Below are positions 1 to 9,661 of a DNA stretch of 64,000 nt, one piece after another. Origin of the DNA: Akkermansia muciniphila (lineage in GTDB: Bacteria > Verrucomicrobiota > Kiritimatiellia > RFP12 > JAAYNR01); assembly GCA_945870025.1 (NCBI GenBank), contig CAMBQN010000006.1, forward strand, positions 1 to 64,000, in the 5' to 3' direction. The notes under the pieces are model-generated. The model was not told the origin of the DNA and did not search any database. It saw only the letters and a list, made by a program, of their open reading frames with translations. The position numbers and the translations under genes are program-made. Numbering within the stretch: the first letter of the stretch is position 1; each line of letters starts with the position of its first letter.

Positions 1-1454
1 TCGCCGGTGTAGACATCCGGCGAGAAGCTGCCCGCTGGCCCATACCAGCCGGCGTCAATCCAGTAGTAGTCATAATCGAGCTTGTGCTTGCGAATGTCCG
101 CAATCTGCTCCAGATGATGCACCGACTCCATCCCGCCCCAGGTGGCGGCGCAGACTGGTCCCGTCACCGGCAGGCCAGCAGCATCCTTGGGCACATGGTG
201 CGCGAGCAGGAAGCGCCGCAGCAGGTTGTGGCTCTCCTGCACCTCGCCTTCCCAGAAGAGCATCAGCATACGCGGCGTACGGATCTCCTCACCGGGGTGC
301 AGCACCAGATGCGTCAGCTCCTGACCCGCCCGCAGTCGGATCGTGCCCGCCTGATCGCGGGCAAACTCCGCCGCCCACTGCCCGCTCCAGCCGATGGCCG
401 TGATCACACCGCTCTTGCCGGTCTGCAGATTAAAGAACGGCAGCCAGGTGTTCGACGGGCGTCCGCCACCCGCGACCATCGGAATCGTTTCGCCAGCCGC
501 CAGCGGCGTAATCTGATATTCGAAGTCCGCGATCGTGCAGGGGGAACCGCGCGACCGACGCAACTGCACATCGCCGAAGATTGCCCCTTGCGTATCCAGC
601 GACCGGATATCCTCGAGCAAGGGCGTGTCTGTCTTGCCGGTATTACGGAAGCGCAGTAGCCACTCCACGGCCGGGAACCCGGCAAAGGTCTGCTGCTCCA
701 TCTCGCATTCAAGGCCGGACTGCGGATCGCGCCACGTCACCACCAGCGCCTTCACGCCCTCGGCAGCGGCCTTGGCCTCGCGCTTCACCTGCCACGTGGG
801 AAGCAGTTCGGCGGAAGATCGCCCGCCCAGCAGGAACGAGAACGGCGCTTGCAAGGGCAGGAACGACGCGGTGGACGCCCCTGATCGCACGGTGATTCCA
901 TCCGCCATCTCGACTTCCACGTCTGCCCAGTCGGCGTGGGCGTGGCCGATATCCCCGTTGATATCCCAAGCCTTGAGTACAAGTTCCTTCCCGCCAGATA
1001 AGGGCGCCTCCACGCGCACAGGTGGCGTGTCGATGCCCATCATCGCACTGCGCCAGATCTCTCGCCCACCGGCTTCCAGGGAGAAAAGCATGCGCTCGGC
1101 ACGTCCGGCATTCACTCCGCGACACGCCGGATTATCATCCATCCCGACCCAGGCCCGGAACGTACGCATCGGCTGAGTAGCGCGCAGGACAATTTCGCTG
1201 GCCGCATGCGTCCCCAGCCCATGCTCAAACGTTCTGCCGGCAATCTTAATGGGTTGGTCCACAATGGAGCGGTTAAACGCGAGTACGCCCCACCCTTGTT
1301 TCCAGGATGCCACCCGCAATATGCCCGCTTCTCCCGGCACAGCGGCAGCGGCTGCAGCCCACTCCCCGGCAAACTGGCGGACTGTCTCAACACCGGCAGG
1401 AACTAAATCGCCCGGTCGCGGCAGGCGGCTGGCATGACTGTCAGTCTTGCTCAT
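1..1454 (-). CDS. NPCBM + GH36-type alpha-galactosidase-like protein, C-terminus off the left edge
   Basis: Manual minus-strand translation from ATG at 1454 (MSKTDSHASRLPRPGDLVPAGVETVRQFAGEW...) is open to base 1 (...YYWIDAGWYGPAGSFSPDVYTG) and is strongly similar to ORF 11768..14305. Absent from the ORF track because its stop lies outside the window. Confidence 0.88.
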   Translation of the reverse strand, partial: MSKTDSHASRLPRPGDLVPAGVETVRQFAGEWAAAAAAVPGEAGILRVASWKQGWGVLAFNRSIVDQPIKIAGRTFEHGLGTHAASEIVLRATQPMRTFRAWVGMDDNPACRGVNAGRAERMLFSLEAGGREIWRSAMMGIDTPPVRVEAPLSGGKELVLKAWDINGDIGHAHADWADVEVEMADGITVRSGASTASFLPLQAPFSFLLGGRSSAELLPTWQVKREAKAAAEGVKALVVTWRDPQSGLECEMEQQTFAGFPAVEWLLRFRNTGKTDTPLLEDIRSLDTQGAIFGDVQLRRSRGSPCTIADFEYQITPLAAGETIPMVAGGGRPSNTWLPFFNLQTGKSGVITAIGWSGQWAAEFARDQAGTIRLRAGQELTHLVLHPGEEIRTPRMLMLFWEGEVQESHNLLRRFLLAHHVPKDAAGLPVTGPVCAATWGGMESVHHLEQIADIRKHKLDYDYYWIDAGWYGPAGSFSPDVYTG

Positions 1455-1600
1455 ATCGGATCTCCTGTTTCACGAATCGGTACATTTTACTTCAACTGCC
1501 CGTCCCCAACAACGATAAATACCGACGCCTCCGTAATCGGTTAGCCACAGGGGGGCGGCGTTCAGTACGAGGAGAGGCGAAAGGGCGATTCCATCGTCAT

Positions 1601-1779
1601 CGTCCTCGTCGTCGCTTTCACGATTCGAGGACGAGGACGCTGATGGGAGGCCCGGTCCGAATGGCGCTAAGTTAAGCGATGCTTCCGATCATAATCATAA
1701 TCATAATCGTAATCCGTTCTAAACCAGTAGATTAAGATTAGGATTACGATTAAGAAGGCCATAACCCCTTAACTTAGCC
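1601..1779. repeat. Compound intergenic hairpin/short-word element
   Basis: cgtcctcgtcgtcg (1601-1614) pairs 13/14 with cgaggacgaggacg (1626-1639). gctaagttaag (1666-1676) pairs perfectly with cttaacttagc (1769-1779). Inside, taatcgtaatcc (1704-1715) pairs with ggattacgatta (1742-1753), with iterated ATAATC / ATTAAG-type words. Confidence 0.85.
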
Positions 1780-1784
1780 ATTCA

Positions 1785-2846
1785 TCACTGACCCTTCCCG
1801 CCTGCCATCGCCTCAGCCTGCGGCAGCGCGGCGGCGATCGCCTCCCAGTATGCGGGCGCATCCAGAAGCTGGGGCGGCATGAGCATGATGTTGCGCAGGC
1901 CGTGTTCCACCTCGATCAGAAACTTCTTCGCCATGTTCTCCGGCCGCAGGTTCGGCCACGGATGCACCGTGTTTTCGCTGTAGAGGCGGGTGACATCCTT
2001 CACGATGGCCTTGTGCATCTCCATGCTCTGAATCAGAAACTCCTTACCCCAGGCCGGATCGAAAGAGGCGTCATCGAAATGCCCCTCGCCCACGCGCACC
2101 AGGCAGTCGGGCACCGCCTGGAGAATGGCCGGCAGGTCCACCCCGTGTTTGCGGTCGCCGTTGTGCATCACCATGATCCCGACCTGTATGCCGGGCAGGT
2201 TGACCGCTTTCATGAAGGCGGTCACCTTCTCGCAGTTGAAGTCCATCCATTGCTCGCAGATTGCGGCATGCTCGCCCGGATTCTGCACAAAACGGAGCAG
2301 ATCCTCTCGCGTGTACCGCGCACCGTGCCGCCGATTGAAGTCGGCAATACACGCCTCGCAAAAGCAGCCCATGATGTTGGTGCCCCAGTTCCCCATCCGC
2401 AGGTCGTCATCGAAGAATACCTTCTTGAATCCGGCATCCCGGAATGCCTTCGTCGCGGCCACCAGATCACGGACCAGGGGCTCCTCGATATCTGCGCACC
2501 CGTAGTCCGGCGTCCCGTCGCAGTTGATCCGGTACCGCCAGCCCTTTGCTGGCAGGACCTTTTGATTCGGATCGGGATGACCGACCGGCTCGCAGCAGAT
2601 GTAGACCTCCTTGCCAAGGCGCTCGAGCTTCTCCTTCGCGGCCTTCAGCAGCCCGATGTCCCGCATCGTGCCCTCCGCGGAACGGAATCCGTAGAGCCAA
2701 TAGGCGCTGACCTCCGCCTTGTCGAGATACCTCAGCTTCTTATCGAAGTCGCCGGTACAATCGATTCCCGCGAGCGGCCGCCGGGGACAGTCCGACTCGC
2801 CGGCTGCCACGACTTGCTCCGCCAAAAGTGCAACGTTGATCTTCAT
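1785..2846 (-). CDS. Glycosidase-like protein of unfamiliar family (DDDLRM...GCFCEAC motif)
   Basis: 353 aa; VFFDDDLRMGNWGTNIMGCFCEACIADFNRRHGARYTREDLLRF resembles IWVDDDIRMHCHGVMWGCFCPTCLALFATRAGRSYTREELVQAF in ORF 19011..21005. Confidence 0.7.
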   Translation of the reverse strand: MKINVALLAEQVVAAGESDCPRRPLAGIDCTGDFDKKLRYLDKAEVSAYWLYGFRSAEGTMRDIGLLKAAKEKLERLGKEVYICCEPVGHPDPNQKVLPAKGWRYRINCDGTPDYGCADIEEPLVRDLVAATKAFRDAGFKKVFFDDDLRMGNWGTNIMGCFCEACIADFNRRHGARYTREDLLRFVQNPGEHAAICEQWMDFNCEKVTAFMKAVNLPGIQVGIMVMHNGDRKHGVDLPAILQAVPDCLVRVGEGHFDDASFDPAWGKEFLIQSMEMHKAIVKDVTRLYSENTVHPWPNLRPENMAKKFLIEVEHGLRNIMLMPPQLLDAPAYWEAIAAALPQAEAMAGGKGQ

Positions 2847-2936
2847 TTTGCCCTATCCTCCTGTTGCCGATACACAGTCCCCGCCGCGTCGGGCTTGTCT
2901 TTGATCTCCACGTACTGACCTGGTCATCCAACACAC

Positions 2937-4124
2937 TCAGTGTTTTCCACTGCCGTCCGATGGCGGGATGTTCTTTACCGCGTCGCGGACGGCTTCCAGG
3001 ATTGCAAACTGGTCGGGCTGGATTTCCAGGAAAGGTCCGATGCGCGAGCCGTCAGGCTTCCGCCCCGTGGGGCAGGCAGTCGGTAGCTGCTCGAAACACC
3101 CCTCCTTGAACGTCCCGAGATCGAAGGTAAAGACCCCGCCCCCGCGAACCACATCCACGGCATACTGAACAAGGTCTTCCGGCTGCTTGTTGCATCCCGG
3201 GGCGCCCCAAGTGTGGCCGATATACTGGAGTACATGCCACTGGATGTTGAAGTCTCGATCCCATCGGCCATAGAAGGGCCTAACGACCTTCCTTTGGCGC
3301 TCCCAGTTATCCGGATTATCGTGGATCCCGATGCAATGGCCGTGGTTGAAATCCGAGATCTCGTAGTGGCCGCTGGTGACGATCGCGTTGGGGTTTCCGT
3401 GCTTGAGGGCCTCGCCGATGTTGACGCGATAGCCGGGGATGAATTCCTCCAAGCCGTCCACCCACCAACCTTTGCACTTGGTGCCGTAGTGATCGGAATA
3501 CCATTGCGCGACCTGGATCCAGCCCTCGAAGCGGTCTGCGTCTGTCATCGTCGGTGGGCGCGGCATTTTGCATTGGCTGTCCGCGCCGATGTAGAGCATC
3601 AACGGGATGCCGCGCCTATCGAGCGCCCTCCACAGATCCATGGGCAGATCACGGCGGGAGGTGTATTGGCCGGGCTCGGTCTTCCAGAGCGCATCGATAA
3701 CGGGGTTGGGAGCGCAGGAGTAGACGTGGTTTTGCCCAAGCGTAATGATAACGTAGCCGGCGCCGATGGCCTTGGCCTGGTCGGCCACTCTTTCGACATC
3801 CACGGCATCCACCCACGCATCCCATTCTCCCGGGGTCCACTCCCCGGCAGAGAGATAGTGGAAGAAGATTCCGTATTTGGCGGCATGGAACCACTGGACG
3901 CGCGCTTCATACACCTTTCTCTCTAGAGGGGCCCAGGTCATTCGCGGGAGACGCCCGGGCAGGTTCGGCTCTGGATTATTGGCTGGGTGGGGAAAACTCC
4001 AAGGGAACGGTTCGCGCGTCTGTGCCGGGGTAATCCCCTCCGGTGGGCTCAGCAGGGCATACGGAACCGGATTCTCCGCTTCCGTCGCCAGTCCGAGACC
4101 GGCGGTCTTCTCTGTCTGGTGCAT
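2937..4124 (-). CDS. GH29-like (alpha-L-fucosidase-like) protein
   Basis: Preferred start MHQTEKT at 4124; the ORF-track extension to 4448 overlaps hipA. WFHAAKYGIFFHYLSAGEW, AIGAGYVIITLGQNH, CKGWWVDGLEEF resemble the GH29 core. Confidence 0.7.
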   Translation of the reverse strand: MHQTEKTAGLGLATEAENPVPYALLSPPEGITPAQTREPFPWSFPHPANNPEPNLPGRLPRMTWAPLERKVYEARVQWFHAAKYGIFFHYLSAGEWTPGEWDAWVDAVDVERVADQAKAIGAGYVIITLGQNHVYSCAPNPVIDALWKTEPGQYTSRRDLPMDLWRALDRRGIPLMLYIGADSQCKMPRPPTMTDADRFEGWIQVAQWYSDHYGTKCKGWWVDGLEEFIPGYRVNIGEALKHGNPNAIVTSGHYEISDFNHGHCIGIHDNPDNWERQRKVVRPFYGRWDRDFNIQWHVLQYIGHTWGAPGCNKQPEDLVQYAVDVVRGGGVFTFDLGTFKEGCFEQLPTACPTGRKPDGSRIGPFLEIQPDQFAILEAVRDAVKNIPPSDGSGKH

Positions 4125-4212
4125 TGTGTCTTTCCTTTCGATACCTTCCAAGACCTGTCGACAGCCATCGACTCCTTTGGAGAGCCGCTTCACGGTTTGG
4201 TCGTGCCGGCGC

Positions 4213-5418
4213 CTACGGACTTCTCTTTGCAGTCTTTGCGATCCGCTTCCAGGTTGCCGGGCGCACGCCGCTGGCGCGTGCAAACACGGGCCACTGGTCC
4301 ACGGCTTCCCGCACCTGTGCGACGATCTGCGCGGCATCGTTCGCGCCAATGCCCGCAGCCTCGGCCACGCGCCGGAATTGCGCCAGGCCCGGCGCACGCC
4401 CCTCGCCGGCAAGCGTGGTGGTGTGTTCGCCACCCGGTCCGTCCGCATACGTCAGATCAAATCCCGGCGCCAGCCGCCAGCCGTCTTCCGGCCGATAGAG
4501 AAAGGCAAAGTTCTTCGCGTGATCGTCCCGATTGTGCGCCAGCACATTGAAAACCATCAACCGGTAGACCTGACGCACCTCAACCTGGTTTCCTGTCAAC
4601 AGGCGCGTCACCTTGTGTATTTCCTGATAGTCGAGGCACGGCACACGAAAGTCTGCGCCGATCAAGTTTGCCAGGCTGTGCATGTGGAGCCGGCGTCGCC
4701 CCTCGCGATCAAACCGTCTGACCCCGAAGAACCGGCCTTCCGGCACTTCAAACAAGCGGTGATCGGGAAAAGCGATGCCGGCGGCCTGGGCCATGCAGGC
4801 ATACGCCTCCTCGACGGCGCCGGTATCCGGCGGATCCCCCCGCGCAAAGAATTTGATCAGCCAGGGCTCGTATCCGTCCGGATACGGCTCAGGCCCGGTG
4901 ACGAGATCGTCGCCACGAACACCGGCCAGCACTTTGGGTCGCGCCCCGCCGGGCGAACCGCCGGCCTGCAGCAATTCCGGCAGCACTTCGCCGAACTCGC
5001 CCGCCATCACCACCTGCGATTCCCGCGCCAACCGCCCCAGTTCAATACCTTCCGGGCTGGCGTCGGGCATCCGCGCGGGTGGATGAAACGAGAGCGCGCC
5101 CAAGGCGTGTTCGCCCATCCACGCCAGCCTGTCCAGTTCAGTGAACGCGGATGGAGAAATGTCCTTCTGCCGCAAAAAACGATCCATCAATAACCGCCCC
5201 CACCCGTCCGGTAAAGCGTCGTCCAACACGCCCGGCAGATTCGCAAAGGTCTGCAGCCCCGGCGCCACCGGAAATTTGAAAGGCGAAAGCGGAAATCCGT
5301 GCGCGATAAAGGATTCGTCGAACGAGAAGAAGAATTGCCCGCAGTCCTCCGCCAACTCACCCACAGTCATCGTCCGGTCCGGCGATGCGTGATACCGCAC
5401 CTGTAAGCGCCGCATCAT
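4213..5418 (-). CDS. hipA: HipA-family serine/threonine kinase toxin
   Basis: 401 aa; LPGVLDDALPDGWGRLLMDR, NVLAHNRDDHAKNFAFL and LAPGFDLTYA match HipA kinase motifs. ATGA overlap with the upstream HTH gene. Confidence 0.9.
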   Translation of the reverse strand: MMRRLQVRYHASPDRTMTVGELAEDCGQFFFSFDESFIAHGFPLSPFKFPVAPGLQTFANLPGVLDDALPDGWGRLLMDRFLRQKDISPSAFTELDRLAWMGEHALGALSFHPPARMPDASPEGIELGRLARESQVVMAGEFGEVLPELLQAGGSPGGARPKVLAGVRGDDLVTGPEPYPDGYEPWLIKFFARGDPPDTGAVEEAYACMAQAAGIAFPDHRLFEVPEGRFFGVRRFDREGRRRLHMHSLANLIGADFRVPCLDYQEIHKVTRLLTGNQVEVRQVYRLMVFNVLAHNRDDHAKNFAFLYRPEDGWRLAPGFDLTYADGPGGEHTTTLAGEGRAPGLAQFRRVAEAAGIGANDAAQIVAQVREAVDQWPVFARASGVRPATWKRIAKTAKRSP

Positions 5419-5720
5419 CGCACACCCCGCTTCGGCGCGGGGCGGGATAGGCGCTGCTCCAATTCATCGATGCTCCGGGCCGGAGGCGGCGCCAGCAATT
5501 CCTCGAACTCGTTCAGGCGCCCCAATGACAGGGCGCTGCGCAAGACCAGCTCAAGGGAGGTCTTGCCGGTCTGCTCAAACCGCTTCAGCGAGGAAACGGT
5601 AATACCGGCGCGCTCCGCCAGTGTGGCGCGTTTCCATCCGGCCAGTAACCGCAGCGCCTTTATGCGGGCACCCATTTTCAAGGCCAGTTCCTCGGGCAGC
5701 ACCTGATTGAGTGGATCCAT
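5415..5720 (-). CDS. hipB: HipB-like XRE-family HTH antitoxin
   Basis: 101 aa; MGARIKALRLLAGWKRATLAERAGITVSSLKRFEQTGKTSLELVLR is an HTH; overlaps hipA by 4 bp. Confidence 0.85.
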   Translation of the reverse strand: MDPLNQVLPEELALKMGARIKALRLLAGWKRATLAERAGITVSSLKRFEQTGKTSLELVLRSALSLGRLNEFEELLAPPPARSIDELEQRLSRPAPKRGVR

Positions 5721-5725
5721 GGGGG

Positions 5726-5776
5726 CAATATATAGTCTATTGTTGTGATATATGCAATGCTAAAGACAATATATTG
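5726..5776. promoter_or_regulatory. Candidate hipBA operator region
   Basis: Just upstream of hipB: caatatatagtctattg (5726-5742) and the perfect palindrome caatatattg (5767-5776), AT-rich in GC-rich surroundings. Confidence 0.45.
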
Positions 5777-5884
5777 GTCGCCTCATTGTCGCGATCATTG
5801 TCGATCTTCCATCGTTGTCATTACACCCGATCTTGAACGGTTACACTTGCTCCACCCGCTTACTCCTGCGCAATAACCCATCAT

Positions 5885-8800
5885 TCACCAGGCAAACGCA
5901 TACGCCCCGGAGTCCAACGCCACGGATACCGTGCCTTCGACTACGCCCAGCAATTTGACACCCCGCGCGCCGGCCAGCGGGCGCCCCGCTTCGGTGACCG
6001 CGTCAGGCTTCTGTGTCAGCAGGAAGAGCGTGGCCGTGGTGTTCGGCGGGACGGCAACCTCCAGCGTCACCGCGCCGCCATCCTTCTTCCAACGGATCGA
6101 GATCGTGCCGTAGACCGAATCCGAGCTGGCCGCGAGGGAATCCATGTCTGGCGGAATGAACGGACGGAGCACCGCGTGCTGGAAGCCGGGTTGCGCCGGG
6201 TCATACTGGATACCGGCCAGGCCATTGATGAACCACTCGCCAATGCTCCCAAGCCCGGCGTGCGAGCGCGAGTGGGGGGGCTCTTCGTCCGGAGACATGA
6301 TCCAATCCTCCCAGATAGCGGCGTCACCGTTCTTGACCATCGCACCCCAACTCGGTCGGTCGGTCTGGTTCACCATCAGGTAGACCAGATCCGGCCGGTT
6401 GCGCGCCAGGAGATACCGCAGGAGATTGTGCATGCCGCCATCGCCGGATTGGGGATGCCCGTTGGCGACCACGCGGATGTGATTCTCCAAGGAGCGGAAC
6501 ACGGCGTCCTCTTCGTCCTTGGGCGGCACCTCCGCCAGCAACGGCTCCGCGAGGTACGTCATGTGGTCGATGCCATAGTTGGCGGCGGACTTCTTGTAGC
6601 AGTTGGCGTGAAACAGGCGTCGTTGCGCCTCGGCCTTGGCGCGATACCGGGCGGCCGACTTCCCGTCGCCAAGCACCTCCAGTCTCTTGCTCAAACGATC
6701 CAGGCTAACAATATACATGCAGTTAGTCTGAATCATCTTTGCCTCCGCACTTTGGCCGTATCTGTCGGCGCCTTCGACGCCCTCAGCCAACCAGTCGGCT
6801 ATGAAATCCAAATAAAGATAACACCAAGGGCCGTCGTTGTGGCTCGGGATCCCGGCCTTTTCGTCGAAATACTGCTCCATGCGCGTCAGGTACTTCTCCG
6901 ATGCGGCGAGAGACATCTCCAGGGCGCGCTTGTCGCCCGTGTAGAGGTAGATCTGCCAGGGCGTCTGGACAAAGACATAACCCCCGCCATTCTGAAAGGT
7001 CCACAGGGCACCCCCGCCATACCCGACCGGTGAACAGGTCGCGGAGAGGCCGTCCTGGCGCTGCGCGTCCACGCCATCGCGAACCATCTTTTCCAGGAAC
7101 ACAACCCCCTCCACAAAATGCTGCATCAGGAAGGGCGCATAATAGAGACCATAGCAGACATAGGCCCCCCGTTCGCGATCAGGACAATCCGAAATATAGC
7201 CGCCAAAGCTGTTGGCCAGAAAGGTGTTCATGCTCGCTTGATGAATGCGGTTGGCAAGGTCGTTGGAGCAGGAGAAGGAGAAGGCCGGCGTCAGGCCCGT
7301 CCCCAGGAGCATCGCCTTGATCTGCCCGGCGTCTGGCGCCTGGACCAACCCCTTGATCCGGACATAACGGAAGGTGTGGTAGTTGAACTTGTTGCAGAAG
7401 CGTACCCGTCCGCTGGCGTCCGGATCAACCAGGTCAACAAAATCTACCGTCACCATCCCAGCCGGTTTCGCATCGTAGGGCGCAAACGCCTGCATATAGT
7501 CCAGCGTGATGACCTGCCCGGGGGTGCCCTGCCCGGCAAACGTAAACCAACCCGTAATCATCTGCCCCATGTCCACCAGCCAGATCTGATTGGGTTCCGC
7601 CTGGACGGCCTTGGGCTGAACTTCTCTGATCACGATGTTCGGCGGGATCATCTGTGCCCGCAGCACCGGCGTCCCCGCAGGCGTATACACCTTCAACCGG
7701 TCCGGCAGATCCGCCTCCAGTGCCTCCCGCCGCGTGGGGGTACCGGCGGTCCTGACGCGGACCGGCTTCCACCCCATGTCGTCATGCGCCGCCCGGCACC
7801 AGTCGGGCAATTCCCGGCTGCCATCCCAGCGTTCGCCGCCGTAATCGCAAAACTTAAAACCCCCGATGCGCCGAATAGGACTAGGGCGCGTCTTCCAGGT
7901 TTCATCGCTGGTAATAGTCACGCGGCTGCCATCGCGACACTCGATCTCCAGTTGCACGATCCCCTGCGGCCGGGAGTCGGGGAAGAAGCGCCCGACGAAA
8001 CCATCTCCCAACCACAGCCCGAGGCAGTTCTGCCCCTCCTTGACAAGGGCGGAGACGTCATGCGTCACGTAGAACACATACAGGTCCATCACCGTGACCT
8101 GCGGCGCCAGCACGTCACGCCCGACCTTCTGTCCGTTGAGATACAACTCGTGATAGCCCACCGACGACACATAGACCGTGGCCCGCACGGGGGCCGCCGA
8201 CAAGTCGAAGGTCTTTCTGAAGAGCGGAGCGATCGGCTCCTGCTCCGGCGGCGCATCATCCTCAAGTATCCACTTGGCGGACCAATCATCCGGCCGCAGC
8301 AGCCCCATGGTCCACAAGGCGGGCGCCGACCAAGCGGAAACCTTGCCATCCTGATCCCAGGCGCGCACCTTCCAGTGGCACGCCAACCGTGATGTCAGCG
8401 GCTTGCCGGCATACTCGCATCGGTTCGCCTGCCCGGAGATCCTTCCGCTATCCCACAAGTCGCCCTGATCGTTGTCGAGCGCCTGCCGGCTGGAGGCCAC
8501 CAGCAGTTGGTAGGCCGTCTGCCGCAGGCCCCGGGCCGCCGGATCGCTGGATTCCAGCCGCCACGACAGACGCGGCTTGGTCTCGTCGATTCCCAGAGGG
8601 GCCTGCTGGTATTCGCAGCGCAACCCGGCGGGTGTGAGTGCCGCGCGGGCGACGCCCGCGCCGATCATGGCGCCAACCTCCTTCATGCGCTCGACAAAGA
8701 TCGGGGGCAACTGCCCGCTCATGTCCGGCGGCACATCCAGCAGATAGTTGGCGCGTTTCGAATTGAAATACGTCACCCGGCCCACAATCTCCGCCGAGGT

Positions 8801-9625
8801 CAGCAGATTCGTCTCCATGCACTTCTGCCAGAACCAGTAACCTTCGGGACTGATGCAGTCCGCCACTTCGGTGGGTGTGCGGCCCACACTGCTCTTGGCC
8901 TTTTCGAACCCGGCCACCATCGGCAGCTCGATGCCGTCCACGTCGCCGACGGCGTTATTCAAGATGACCACGCAGTTCGGCTGAAGCGATTTGATATGCG
9001 CTTTCAATGCCTCCTTTTCGCCACCCCCCTGATCGAGCCAGATCTCGTCGATCTTGCCATACCGGGTCAGCAACTCGGTGAACTGCTTCTTCATGAACTC
9101 AACGCGGTCAACGTTGAGAGCTTCCGGCGGCAGTGCGTGAAGATCGGGCTTGCCCTTCGGCATGGCTTGCTGCCGTCCCGGGGCAAGGCCGGGTTGCGGC
9201 ACGTAATTCCCTGGTAGGCAGTAATAGAACCCCACCTTCATGCCCCGCGCGCGGAAGGCGTCCACAAATTCACGGGCGATGTCGCCCTTGCCGTTGTGGT
9301 AGTTCGTGAACGCCTGCATCCCGTGGGTCGTGGTGTCGCTCTGCCACAAACACCAGCCGCTGGTATGCTTGACCGTCAGTATGGCGTATTCCATCCCCGC
9401 CTCGCGCGCGACATCGGCCCACTGACCGCAATCGAGCTTGGTCGGCGCGAACGTCGCCGGATCCTCATGGCCGGTCGCCCATTGCAGATCGTGAAAGGTA
9501 GCCATGCCGAAGTGGATAAACAGTCCGAACCGCCACTGCAGGAACTCCTCCTGCAACTGGAGCAGCGGCTTGACTTCCTCAACTACGGGTTTGGACGCGG
9601 GCGTTTCCCCCGACTTTCGGGTCAT
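5885..9625 (-). CDS. Two-domain GH29 (fucosidase-like) + GH78 (rhamnosidase-like) protein
   Basis: 1246 aa uninterrupted. N-terminal GH29 features (WRFGLFIHFGMATFH, YAILTVKHTSGWCLWQS, DEIWLDQGG), then GH78 features (LRCEYQQAPLGIDETKPRLSWRLES, QTAYQLLVASS, DLWDSGRI, GEWFINGLAGI). Confidence 0.85.
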   Translation of the reverse strand: MTRKSGETPASKPVVEEVKPLLQLQEEFLQWRFGLFIHFGMATFHDLQWATGHEDPATFAPTKLDCGQWADVAREAGMEYAILTVKHTSGWCLWQSDTTTHGMQAFTNYHNGKGDIAREFVDAFRARGMKVGFYYCLPGNYVPQPGLAPGRQQAMPKGKPDLHALPPEALNVDRVEFMKKQFTELLTRYGKIDEIWLDQGGGEKEALKAHIKSLQPNCVVILNNAVGDVDGIELPMVAGFEKAKSSVGRTPTEVADCISPEGYWFWQKCMETNLLTSAEIVGRVTYFNSKRANYLLDVPPDMSGQLPPIFVERMKEVGAMIGAGVARAALTPAGLRCEYQQAPLGIDETKPRLSWRLESSDPAARGLRQTAYQLLVASSRQALDNDQGDLWDSGRISGQANRCEYAGKPLTSRLACHWKVRAWDQDGKVSAWSAPALWTMGLLRPDDWSAKWILEDDAPPEQEPIAPLFRKTFDLSAAPVRATVYVSSVGYHELYLNGQKVGRDVLAPQVTVMDLYVFYVTHDVSALVKEGQNCLGLWLGDGFVGRFFPDSRPQGIVQLEIECRDGSRVTITSDETWKTRPSPIRRIGGFKFCDYGGERWDGSRELPDWCRAAHDDMGWKPVRVRTAGTPTRREALEADLPDRLKVYTPAGTPVLRAQMIPPNIVIREVQPKAVQAEPNQIWLVDMGQMITGWFTFAGQGTPGQVITLDYMQAFAPYDAKPAGMVTVDFVDLVDPDASGRVRFCNKFNYHTFRYVRIKGLVQAPDAGQIKAMLLGTGLTPAFSFSCSNDLANRIHQASMNTFLANSFGGYISDCPDRERGAYVCYGLYYAPFLMQHFVEGVVFLEKMVRDGVDAQRQDGLSATCSPVGYGGGALWTFQNGGGYVFVQTPWQIYLYTGDKRALEMSLAASEKYLTRMEQYFDEKAGIPSHNDGPWCYLYLDFIADWLAEGVEGADRYGQSAEAKMIQTNCMYIVSLDRLSKRLEVLGDGKSAARYRAKAEAQRRLFHANCYKKSAANYGIDHMTYLAEPLLAEVPPKDEEDAVFRSLENHIRVVANGHPQSGDGGMHNLLRYLLARNRPDLVYLMVNQTDRPSWGAMVKNGDAAIWEDWIMSPDEEPPHSRSHAGLGSIGEWFINGLAGIQYDPAQPGFQHAVLRPFIPPDMDSLAASSDSVYGTISIRWKKDGGAVTLEVAVPPNTTATLFLLTQKPDAVTEAGRPLAGARGVKLLGVVEGTVSVALDSGAYAFAW

Positions 9626-9661
9626 CCTTTGCTCCTTCTCTAGCTTCCGGATTGATCAATT

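Noticed and set aside
2937-4448. N-terminal extension of the GH29-like ORF to 4448
   Set aside because: Would overlap hipA by about 235 bp with Arg-rich non-homologous sequence; ATG at 4124 gives a sensible start.
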